A DNA stretch of 64,000 nt, from positions 744,001 through 808,000 of the forward strand of contig NZ_CP007035.1 of assembly GCF_000243115.2 (NCBI RefSeq), given 5' to 3'. This DNA is from Niabella soli DSM 19437 (GTDB lineage Bacteria > Bacteroidota > Bacteroidia > Chitinophagales > Chitinophagaceae). Position numbers and translations under genes: made by a program. Shown one piece after another: positions 53,794-61,683 of the stretch. Every line of letters starts with the position of its first letter. Position 1 is the first letter of the stretch. The notes under the pieces were generated by a model that ran no database searches, was not told the origin of the DNA, and saw only the letters and a program-made list of their open reading frames with translations.

Positions 53794-54568
53794 CAGCAAT
53801 GCCTATATCGGCCACTGGCCCTTTCTGAAATTGGACTACAATACACCGGAGACCCTCCAGGGAAGAATGAAGGAATTTGGGACAGACGTTTCGGTGATCA
53901 GCAATCTTAACGGCATTTTTTATAAGAACACGCAGCATGCCAATGACGAATTATTTGATGCCCTCCGCAGCAAAAGCACGTACCGCGACCGGCTGATCCC
54001 CTTCGCAGTTATCAATCCGGTATATGGTGGCTGGCGCGATGATTTTAAGATATGCACCACCACAATGGGAATGAAGGGAGTACGGCTCTATCCTCAATAT
54101 CATGGTTATGATATAGCGGCTGCACCTTGTATAGAACTGGTAAAAATGTGCCGCGATAAAGGCCTGCCCGTTGCCTTCTGCCTGAGAATGGTCGACAGCC
54201 GCACCAGCTCCTGGATGGATCTCGACAAGGAATGGACTTTAAAAGATATAGTGCCCATTGTAAAAGCCGTTCCGGATGCAAGGTACCTTATCGTAAATGT
54301 AGCCAACAGCACGGCGCTTAATGAGGAAGAACTAAACCTTTTCCGAAAGGCCGATCTGCTGATCGATACATCGGGTAGGAATATAACGAACTGGAGCGGG
54401 TTGTTTAAACAGTTCGGAACAAACAAATTTTGTTTTGGTACGCATTCGCCCATCCTGGATTATTTTTCCGGATTATTGCGGATTGAATCCCTGAGGGAAA
54501 AGGAAGCCGATGAAAAAACAAAAGAAGGGTTGCGGTCAGGCAATATAAAAAAATGGTTGGGATTATAA
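53783..54568 (+). CDS. Amidohydrolase-fold pseudo-enzyme partner, copy 2
   Basis: 261 residues, no signal peptide. Metal positions are substituted as in copy 1: LIDSNAYIGHWPF, AFCLRMVDSR, LIVNVAN, FGTHSPILDY. The strongly shared NAYxGHWPF, MKGVRLYPxYH, DSRxxSWMD and GTHxPILDY motifs indicate purifying selection on a non-canonical site. Start at ATG 53783 within the last 11 nt of the upstream gene; a GTG two codons earlier is possible. Confidence 0.75.
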   Translation: MLIDSNAYIGHWPFLKLDYNTPETLQGRMKEFGTDVSVISNLNGIFYKNTQHANDELFDALRSKSTYRDRLIPFAVINPVYGGWRDDFKICTTTMGMKGVRLYPQYHGYDIAAAPCIELVKMCRDKGLPVAFCLRMVDSRTSSWMDLDKEWTLKDIVPIVKAVPDARYLIVNVANSTALNEEELNLFRKADLLIDTSGRNITNWSGLFKQFGTNKFCFGTHSPILDYFSGLLRIESLREKEADEKTKEGLRSGNIKKWLGL

Positions 54569-54959
54569 AAAGCTGTTTAAAAATGGAATTATGGCATTAA
54601 GAATAGAATAGTAGTGTTAAGCAAAGTCCATAATATCTGTTGCCACGAATCCTCCGGAGGCGGACACAGTTCCATCGTTCTGTTTTGCAGGATGATTTAA
54701 GGATACAATGAAACTGGTCCCGGCAGCTCTGCGGTCAAAAAGGTTTCCCGCGTTCCGATAAATCGGAAGCAGACTTTCGCAGAAGGAGGAAGTATGATCT
54801 GCGCCGCGCCATCGGCGCGGGTCTGGGTAATCTGCGGGCCAAAAAATTAGTTTGAACGGCTTTGTTGTACAGAAGACACGAAAGCACAAAGAATGATGGC
54901 TTAGTGTCTTTGCGCCTTTGTGGCCTAAGAAGTAATTATACTAATAATAACGCACGAAT
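54569..54959. repeat. 391-bp intergenic region made of dispersed-repeat fragments
   Basis: No gene visible. Contains an imperfect inverted repeat CACGAAAGCACAAAGA (54877-54892) / TCTTTGCGCCTTTGTG (54907-54922), a CGCGCCATCGGCGCG palindrome at about 54807-54821, CCGATAAATCGG (about 54757-54768), and TTTCCCGC / CTGCGGG blocks similar to those inside the 25326 element. These look like Bacteroidota intergenic repeats. The promoter for the following gene, if any, is not obvious. Confidence 0.5.
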
Positions 54960-55904
54960 ATGAATCGAAGAAAATTTGTTACCCGGGGAACGGCTGGCAT
55001 GGCCGCAATGCTGGTGAGCAGCGCCTCAATTGGAAAATCAGCCCCGGGCATCCGGGAAGCAGCGGCGCCCGTCACATCCGGGCCGCAGCGATACGATCTG
55101 ATGAAGGAGGTGATGAAATACCGGAAAATAGATACGCACGCCCATATTTACTGGACAGACGATAGTCCGGAAACACAGCTCGACTACGGGAGGAGATTGG
55201 GGATTGAGAAGCAGGTTATTTCCAGGTACCTGGATGTGATGCCCGGCACGCCCGACCAGTTCAGGAAGTTCAATGATCTTACCATAAAAGCCATTAAAAA
55301 ATATCCGGATCACCTCCTGGGCGGCTTCGTTCTGAATCCTGTTTACAAACAGGAATCCCTGGATGAGATCAAAAGGTGCACCGACGCCGGGATGATCGGC
55401 ACGGGAGAACTTTACTACCAGGTAAAGATCAATGACCCAAAATATTTTCCGATCATTGAAAAACTGATCGACCTGAAGATGATCATCCATTCCCATGGAG
55501 AATGCCAGCTTGGTGTAGGCGGATATCGGATGAAATACAATGGCTATAAACAGCCCAATACCTCCATCCCCGAGGATTTTGTGGATATCGCCCGGCGTTA
55601 CCCGGAAGGCATATTTCAATACGCTCATATTGGTATGGGCGGCGATTGGGAATATGAATGTAAATTGTTTAGGGATTACCCGAATATTTATGTAGACACT
55701 TCCGGGAGTAACAATGCTGAAAACATGATCGACTTTGCGGTGTCACACCTTGGCGAAGACCGCTTGTTTTTTGCGTCGGACAACTCCTATTACCAAAGTG
55801 TGGGCAAGATACTGGCAGCCAACCTGACCGAACGTCAGAAACAGAAAATCTTTTTTGATAATTACAATAATCTTTTAAAAAAGGGAGGTAGAGGTGTTGA
55901 TTGA
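54960..55904 (+). CDS. Tat-exported amidohydrolase, catalytic partner, copy 3 (partner lost)
   Basis: 314 residues with Tat signal NRRKFVTRGT. Ligands: KIDTHAHIYW (HxH), IIHSHGECQ (His), FQYAHIGMGGDWEYE (His), LFFASDNSYYQS (Asp). It is closer to copy 1 (shared CQLGVGGYRMKY segment) than to its neighbour copy 2. The 3' end still carries the overlapping start of a pseudo-enzyme partner, but that gene is deleted (see pseudogene at 55894). Confidence 0.86.
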   Translation: MNRRKFVTRGTAGMAAMLVSSASIGKSAPGIREAAAPVTSGPQRYDLMKEVMKYRKIDTHAHIYWTDDSPETQLDYGRRLGIEKQVISRYLDVMPGTPDQFRKFNDLTIKAIKKYPDHLLGGFVLNPVYKQESLDEIKRCTDAGMIGTGELYYQVKINDPKYFPIIEKLIDLKMIIHSHGECQLGVGGYRMKYNGYKQPNTSIPEDFVDIARRYPEGIFQYAHIGMGGDWEYECKLFRDYPNIYVDTSGSNNAENMIDFAVSHLGEDRLFFASDNSYYQSVGKILAANLTERQKQKIFFDNYNNLLKKGGRGVD

Positions 55905-55917
55905 CAGTAACGCCTAT
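55894..55917 (+). pseudogene. Vestigial 5' end of a third pseudo-amidohydrolase partner
   Basis: At the exact position where the partner genes start in the other two pairs (10 nt before the end of the upstream stop codon), GTG TTG ATT GAC AGT AAC GCC TAT encodes V/M-L-I-D-S-N-A-Y, identical to residues 2-8 of the partner at 53783. The next codons (KIKAD) no longer match YIGHWPF and the frame reads on out of frame into the alpha/beta hydrolase gene that starts at 55931. Confidence 0.7.
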
Positions 55918-55930
55918 AAAATAAAAGCAG

Positions 55931-57022
55931 ATGCGAACTCTTATACACTTCAGGTTTATTGCGGTAATCGCTATTGTACTCTTCGCCGGCGCCTGCGGGC
56001 TTAGCAGGAACAGCCATGCAGGCAAAGTCTTCCTGGTGTACAAAGGCAGGAAAATAACAACGGTTGAACAGTGGAACAAAAAGCGAAAAACTATTTTAGC
56101 CCATATGCAGGAAGCAATGGGTCCCTTGCCTGACCTGAAAAGAAACCCGCCGTTTAATGTTCATGTTTTAGACAGCACAACCGGTACGGGGTATAAGCGA
56201 TATACAATCCGGTTTACCGTTGCAAAAGGAGAGGACCTGCCGGCTTTGTTGTACCTGCCACTTGAACCAACAGCCCGTAAAAAGATCCCGGCTGTAATTG
56301 CCTTGCATGGAACCGATAATCTGGGAAAATTATCCGTAGCGGGATACAGTGCGCTGGCCAACAGGGATTATGCAAAAAAACTGGCGGAGCGGGGTTATGT
56401 AGTACTGGCGCCGGATTACCCGAGTTTCGGTGATCTGAAGAATTATGATTTTGATAACGACCGGTACCAATCGGGTACTATGAAGGGCATCTTTGATCAT
56501 ATGCGCTGCGTGGACTATCTACAGTCGCTGCCCATGGTAGATGCTTCAAAAATTGCGGTGATCGGACATTCGCTCGGAGGGCACAATGCCCTATTCCTGG
56601 GCGCGTTTGATCAAAGAGTAAAAGTGGTAATCGCCAGTTGCGGCTGGAGGCTGTTCCCCTATTATGACCTGGGGCCGGCAATGGAAAAACAATACGGCGG
56701 AAAGCTGGGCCCCTGGGCGCAAAAAAGATACATGCCCTTACTTAAAGAGAAATACCAGTTACAGCCCGGGCGTATTCCTTTCGATTTTGATGACATTATT
56801 GCTACAATAGCACCGCGTGTATTCTTCACCAACTCCCCGCTGCGGGATGCAAATTTCAGTGTAGCAGGGGTAAGGGCCGGATTGAAAAACATAAGTGCGG
56901 TGTATGGCCTCTATAACGCCTCGGGAGCTTTGTATACCTGTTTCCCTGATGCCGCGCACGACTTTCCGGAGGCTGCTACAAAAGCAGCTTTTCATGTGCT
57001 GGACAGCGTCTTTAAAAAATAA
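55931..57022 (+). CDS. Alpha/beta-hydrolase lipoprotein (dienelactone hydrolase / acetyl xylan esterase-like)
   Basis: 363 residues; lipobox LFAGAC at about Cys22. Nucleophile elbow GHSLGGH (Ser about 216), preceding APDYPSFGD and the ALHGT oxyanion strand, and a late DAAHDFPE His region complete the triad layout. Likely removes acyl groups from a glycan or opens a lactone at the cell envelope. Begins 26 bp after the copy-3 amidohydrolase stop. Converges with the Gfo/Idh gene with 3 bp between stops. Confidence 0.83.
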   Translation: MRTLIHFRFIAVIAIVLFAGACGLSRNSHAGKVFLVYKGRKITTVEQWNKKRKTILAHMQEAMGPLPDLKRNPPFNVHVLDSTTGTGYKRYTIRFTVAKGEDLPALLYLPLEPTARKKIPAVIALHGTDNLGKLSVAGYSALANRDYAKKLAERGYVVLAPDYPSFGDLKNYDFDNDRYQSGTMKGIFDHMRCVDYLQSLPMVDASKIAVIGHSLGGHNALFLGAFDQRVKVVIASCGWRLFPYYDLGPAMEKQYGGKLGPWAQKRYMPLLKEKYQLQPGRIPFDFDDIIATIAPRVFFTNSPLRDANFSVAGVRAGLKNISAVYGLYNASGALYTCFPDAAHDFPEAATKAAFHVLDSVFKK

Positions 57023-57025
57023 AGA

Positions 57026-58030
57026 TTATAAAACTATTTTTTGCAGGGTAACCCTTTGCCCTTTATTCATTTTGCTTTTGGCTGCAGCATCCATAAAGGC
57101 GTAGATTTCTAAAGTTTCAGCAGCAGCAACCGGTGCAATGCCGGTTTCAAAAAATTTAATGATCTCTTTTAGCAAAGGGTCGTACCCGTCATACTTATCA
57201 ATATATACGGTAGCTTTCTCTGCGTGCACAATGCCTCCGTAATCATGTTTGCCATTGCGTGTGCCGCGAAAGACGCCAATCCGGCCATCATCCCAGGTGC
57301 CTACCACTACATCTGTATCGGCAGTAGAGGTTTGCTGCACGCTTACGCATCCTGTGCCCATTATCGTATAAAGCAACTCCACTCCATGTATGCCATACCA
57401 GAACAGATCCGTATGGGAAGCGTCAATTGTTGCCGGGCTAAAGGCGCAGGCGCCTAAAACGGCCCCATAGCTATGAGCCCGCACCTGTTGTGCTTTTTCA
57501 ATATAACGTAAGGAAGACGCGGAAAACATCGGGGTATTGTATTTTTTTGCAAGCTGGTAGATGCTGATAACATCCTTCATTTGAGCGGCAACCGGTTTGT
57601 CGATAAAAACTTTTTTCCCGCTTTTGAAAACTTTTGTAGCCTGCTCCAGGTGCAGGTTGCCGTCGTTGGTTTCCAGTAACACCACATCACAATTGTTGAG
57701 CAACTCATCAATAGAGCCGGCGATTGTTACGCCGTTTTCTTTTGCCATTTGGGTAAATTGATCGATGCGGCTGTAGCTGCTTTTGATCTTTTTACTGCCA
57801 TAGGGATAAGCAATGGAAACGTAATAGGAGTTGTAGGTTGCTGTGTCTTTCGCCTTGTTTAATGATTTTATAAACTCAACGCTATGCGAGGTGTCCAGGC
57901 CAATAATGCCTACCCTGCGCAATGCCGCCTGGGAGGGTACGATGCGGGTGAACCCCGGTCCCAATGCTGCATACAACCCAGCAACACCTGCTGTTTTAAT
58001 AAAGTTTCTCCGGCCTGTTTTAGTGCTCAT
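57026..58030 (-). CDS. Tat-exported Gfo/Idh/MocA-family oxidoreductase
   Basis: 334 residues with Tat signal GRRNFIKTAG. The Rossmann start is RVGIIGLDTSHSVEF, where GLDTSH replaces the usual GxGxxG end, as in one subgroup of the family; VFIDKPVA is the E/D-K-P catalytic motif, and TDLFWYGIHGVELLYTIMG supplies the conserved His region. NAD(P)-dependent redox on a sugar or cyclitol; periplasmic action would require a tightly bound cofactor carried through Tat, as known for Zymomonas glucose-fructose oxidoreductase. Divergent from the second SusC operon, with element copy 3 between. Confidence 0.86.
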   Translation of the reverse strand: MSTKTGRRNFIKTAGVAGLYAALGPGFTRIVPSQAALRRVGIIGLDTSHSVEFIKSLNKAKDTATYNSYYVSIAYPYGSKKIKSSYSRIDQFTQMAKENGVTIAGSIDELLNNCDVVLLETNDGNLHLEQATKVFKSGKKVFIDKPVAAQMKDVISIYQLAKKYNTPMFSASSLRYIEKAQQVRAHSYGAVLGACAFSPATIDASHTDLFWYGIHGVELLYTIMGTGCVSVQQTSTADTDVVVGTWDDGRIGVFRGTRNGKHDYGGIVHAEKATVYIDKYDGYDPLLKEIIKFFETGIAPVAAAETLEIYAFMDAAAKSKMNKGQRVTLQKIVL

Positions 58031-58508
58031 GCAAAATAATTTGGATTGAATTAATAGTTAAAAATAATCGTTTCATGGCGCGAATCGAAATTTTAGTTTA
58101 CAATATACTCGGTTTTTTTGCGTAAAAAAAATAAAAATACCGCAAAAAAGACGCAAAATAGTTTGTTATTTTCAGTTTTGCTGTTATATTGCGTGTAATA
58201 TTAGGAAAAGATCCTGAAAACTGCAAAATGATGATTGCTGATTTAATATAAAGTTTCCGGGGTTTTGATGGCGCAGTAAAAAACGATCCCGCTTCACTTA
58301 TACTGATGGTTGTTTTTTAGCTGCCCCGGATCCGGGAATGAAATAGTGATTTTGAATAAGTGCCGCCTATAAAATAAAGTTGCTTGCCTGAGTTTGCCCG
58401 GAGCCGTTAACTATTCAAAGGATAACGGTCGATGAGCGATTGTTTGGGTTACGGGCCACCTCCTGTTTCGTAAAATTTTTAGTTTTTAATATTAAAAAAT
58501 GCCTGTTT
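58031..58508. other. 478-bp divergent intergenic region upstream of second SusC
   Basis: Holds element copy 3 at 58118-58194. After it, CTGAAAACTGCAAAATGATGAT (58213-) resembles the segment following copy 2. About 315 bp separate the element from the SusC start; a reading frame upstream of 58509 lacks a signal peptide and is not believed to be coding. Confidence 0.55.
58118..58194 (+). promoter_or_regulatory. Bipartite A-tract element, copy 3
   Basis: TTTGCGTAAAA (58118-58128), then CCGCAAAAAAG at 58140 and ACGCAAAAT at 58151 (11 bp apart), and GTTATATTGCGT at 58183-58194, 43 bp after the first half-site. A GTTTG at 58161-58165 stands 19 bp before TATATTGC, a spacing compatible with a Bacteroidota -33/-7 promoter. 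Confidence 0.6.
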
Positions 58509-61500
58509 ATGTGTACTCGATTTGTAAAATTACTTTTCTGTACCGCTGTAGGGATGCTGGGGCTTTTTTCCGCGCAGGGGCAGGGGATCAGCGGGGTGGT
58601 TCGCGCTAATACGGATAACCGGCCGTTACAGGGAGTTACGGTTCAAATTGCCGGCAAACCGGGGATGGTAACCGCCACCAATGTAGACGGCAGCTATCAG
58701 TTGGGCGTAGGCGGTGCAACCGATTCCGTGCGGTTCTCTCACGTCGGTTTTGAACCCCTTACTCTTGCCATTGCCGGCCGTTCAAAAATTAATGTGTCGC
58801 TGACGCCCGCGAATGCTTCGCTGGACCAGGTGGTGATCATCGGTTACGGATCGGTGCGCAAGCTGGACCTGACCGGCTCCGTGGGAACCGTTAATGTAGA
58901 AGATATGAAGAAAGCGCCCGTGGCCTCTTTTGCACAAGCCCTTGCCGGAAGGGTGGCCGGCGTACAGGTAAACAGTACGGACGGACAACCGGGAGGCGGC
59001 ATGAATATTATGATACGGGGAGCCGGCTCCCTTACGCAAAGCACAACGCCCCTGTATGTGGTGGATGGGTTCCCTATCGAAAACCTGGACCCCAACACCC
59101 TTAATATGGATGATATAGCATCCGTATCCATCCTGAAAGATGCTTCGTCTACGGCTATTTATGGTTCAAGGGGAGCAAACGGGGTGGTACTGATCCAAAC
59201 CAAAAGAGGCAAACAGGGAAAGCCGGAGGTTTCTCTCGGGGCAACCATGGGTTACCAGTTAAAGCCACCATTGATTCCGGTAATGAGCCCCTACGATTTT
59301 GTAAAATATCAAATGGAGCTGAACCCGAATACCTTTAATACACCGGCTTATACGGCATTGGGCAAAACGCTGGACAGTTACAAAAATGTACCCGGCATCA
59401 ACTGGCAGGACGAGATCATGCAGACAGGAGTATACCAGAATTACAACCTGGGTATCCGCGGCGGATCGGAGCAGACAAAATATTCGCTGTCCGGATCTGT
59501 ATTTAACCAGAAAGGAGTAATTATTAATACCGGGATGAAACGTTATACCGGAAGGCTTTCACTGGATCAGACCCTCTCGGATAAATTTAAAGTTGGAACC
59601 AATGTAGCCATTACACAAACTGATATTTACGGACAGCAGATCCGGTCTATTTATGGAGGCGGTAATGCCACTTCTCCTGCGCTGATCCGGGCATGGATGT
59701 ACCGCCCGGTATCTGCCCTTGAAGGGGAAGACCTGTTAAACGAAGACGCCGATCAGCAGGCGGTTAACGCAAGTGATTTTCGTATTAACCCGGTTACGGA
59801 TCTGCAAAACCAATTCCAGCATACCATTAACAACCAGGTGGAATCGGATGCGTATGTTAGCTTTGCCATTACACCGAAGCTGACGCTTAAATCCACCGGC
59901 GGCTTAATGCAGACACGCGTGCGCAACGAACAGTTTTACAATTCTAAAACATCGCAGGGAAGTCCGCTGAACCCGTCAAACAAAAATGGGGTATGGGGGA
60001 GTTTGAGCAATACTACTACCAATAGTTATTTCAATGAAAATACGCTGAATTATAAAACCACTATCGGAACGGATCATTCCATCAATGGTTTATTGTTGTT
60101 TGGGGTAAACCGGTACAAAACATCTTATTCGTTTTTTACCGGTACGCAGCTTCCCAATGAACAAAAAGGAATTGATGGGCTGGATGAATCTCCCGGCGGA
60201 ACATTTAACTCGCCAAGCATTTATAGCACGCTGAATACAATGGTTTCCTACGCGGCCAGGATCGATTATAATTTCAGATCGAAATACCTGCTTACCGTGA
60301 ACTTCAGGGCCGACGGTTCTTCCAAATTCTTAAACCCCTGGGGCTATTTTCCCGGAGGCGCCATTGCCTGGAACATGGGGCAGGAAGATTTTTTTCGTAA
60401 GGCGCTCCCGTTCATTACCAATTCCAAACTGCGGGCCAGCTATGGGCAGAACGGAAATAACAGGGTAGGCGATTTTGACGAGTTTGCAAAACTTACCTTA
60501 AATAACACCGGGCAGGGATATTCGTTTAATAAACAGGCGCCTATACCGGCAGCTTATTTATCCACTTTGGGAAATCCGCAATTGCAGTGGGAAAAATCGG
60601 AGCAGATAGATGTGGGGTATGAAATCGGGATATTGGACAACCGGATCGGACTAGAAGTAGATTGGTATCGCCGCACCGCTTCCAACCTGCTGCTGAACAC
60701 TGATCTGCCACAGAGCTCGGGCTTTGGTTCGGCACAGGTTAATATTGGAAGGCTGCGCAACACGGGCTGGGAGTTCACCCTTAATACAACTAATATAAAA
60801 ACAAAGGACCTGAACTGGACCAGCAGCTTCAACATCAGCTTTAATAAAAATAAAATTATATCGCTTGCGAATGGGCAAACGGCATTGAGCAGGGTTCCCA
60901 CTTATTTATCCCAGTTTGGGCAACCGCTTTACCTGGCGGAAGTGGGCAAGCCGGTGGGGATGATGATCGGCTACATCTGGGATGGGAATTACCAGTACAC
61001 CGATTTTGATAATCCGGCTCCGGGAGTATATATTCTTAAAAAGAGCGTTGCTGCCAGTGGCACGGCGCGGAATACCATTCAGCCCGGCGATATTAAGCTC
61101 CGGGATTTGAATGGAGATGGCACTGTTAATGCCGCCGACATGACCGTTATCGGACGGGGACAGCCCGTGCATATTGGTGGATTTTCAAATAATATAAGCT
61201 ACAAAAATTTTTCGCTGAATGTTTTTTTCCAATGGTCTTACGGCAATAATCTTTACAATGCCAACCGGCTGTTGCTGGAAGGGAATAGTAATGGTTTCGC
61301 CAATATCAATCAGTACGCCACTTACGCCAACCGCTGGTCTCCCACCAATCCCACTAACGAAAATTATCGCACCAGGGGCCAGGGGTTCATCGGTTATTTT
61401 TCATCAAAGAATGTAGAGGACGGGTCTTATTTGAGGTTGAAAACATTGTCGCTAGCCTATTCGCTTCCGTCCAGGCTGATCCGGAAGGCATACCTGAGAA

Positions 61501-61664
61501 ATCTTTCTGTAGATCTTTCTGCCCAAAACCTGTTTACCTGGACTAAATATTCGGGTCTGGATCCCGAAGTGTCCACCGCAGATAACGTGTTGATGCCGGG
61601 GTATGATTTTTCAGCATATCCTAATGTGCGCACTATTGTATTTGGTTTGAAAGCAACTTTTTAA
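58509..61664 (+). CDS. SusC/RagA-family TonB-dependent transporter (no STN domain)
   Basis: 1051 residues; ATG 58509 starts the signal peptide (VKLLFCTAVGMLGLFSAQGQ). Carboxypeptidase-like domain at about 25-105 (GISGVVRANTDNRPLQGVTVQI), plug with VVIIGYGSVRKLDLTGSV, DVSG-type core GRVAGVQVNS and DASSTAIYGSRGANGVVLIQTKRG, and a barrel ending KATF. Unlike the transporter at 37022 it lacks the STN domain, so it cannot signal through FecR in the usual way. SusD follows 19 bp later. Confidence 0.95.
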   Translation: MCTRFVKLLFCTAVGMLGLFSAQGQGISGVVRANTDNRPLQGVTVQIAGKPGMVTATNVDGSYQLGVGGATDSVRFSHVGFEPLTLAIAGRSKINVSLTPANASLDQVVIIGYGSVRKLDLTGSVGTVNVEDMKKAPVASFAQALAGRVAGVQVNSTDGQPGGGMNIMIRGAGSLTQSTTPLYVVDGFPIENLDPNTLNMDDIASVSILKDASSTAIYGSRGANGVVLIQTKRGKQGKPEVSLGATMGYQLKPPLIPVMSPYDFVKYQMELNPNTFNTPAYTALGKTLDSYKNVPGINWQDEIMQTGVYQNYNLGIRGGSEQTKYSLSGSVFNQKGVIINTGMKRYTGRLSLDQTLSDKFKVGTNVAITQTDIYGQQIRSIYGGGNATSPALIRAWMYRPVSALEGEDLLNEDADQQAVNASDFRINPVTDLQNQFQHTINNQVESDAYVSFAITPKLTLKSTGGLMQTRVRNEQFYNSKTSQGSPLNPSNKNGVWGSLSNTTTNSYFNENTLNYKTTIGTDHSINGLLLFGVNRYKTSYSFFTGTQLPNEQKGIDGLDESPGGTFNSPSIYSTLNTMVSYAARIDYNFRSKYLLTVNFRADGSSKFLNPWGYFPGGAIAWNMGQEDFFRKALPFITNSKLRASYGQNGNNRVGDFDEFAKLTLNNTGQGYSFNKQAPIPAAYLSTLGNPQLQWEKSEQIDVGYEIGILDNRIGLEVDWYRRTASNLLLNTDLPQSSGFGSAQVNIGRLRNTGWEFTLNTTNIKTKDLNWTSSFNISFNKNKIISLANGQTALSRVPTYLSQFGQPLYLAEVGKPVGMMIGYIWDGNYQYTDFDNPAPGVYILKKSVAASGTARNTIQPGDIKLRDLNGDGTVNAADMTVIGRGQPVHIGGFSNNISYKNFSLNVFFQWSYGNNLYNANRLLLEGNSNGFANINQYATYANRWSPTNPTNENYRTRGQGFIGYFSSKNVEDGSYLRLKTLSLAYSLPSRLIRKAYLRNLSVDLSAQNLFTWTKYSGLDPEVSTADNVLMPGYDFSAYPNVRTIVFGLKATF

Positions 61665-61683
61665 TCACCTTATTTTTAAGACG

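Noticed and set aside
55038-55628. A 196-codon minus-strand reading frame opposite the third amidohydrolase
   Set aside because: It is the antisense shadow of a gene with clear Tat signal and metal ligands; similar shadows exist opposite the sister copies.
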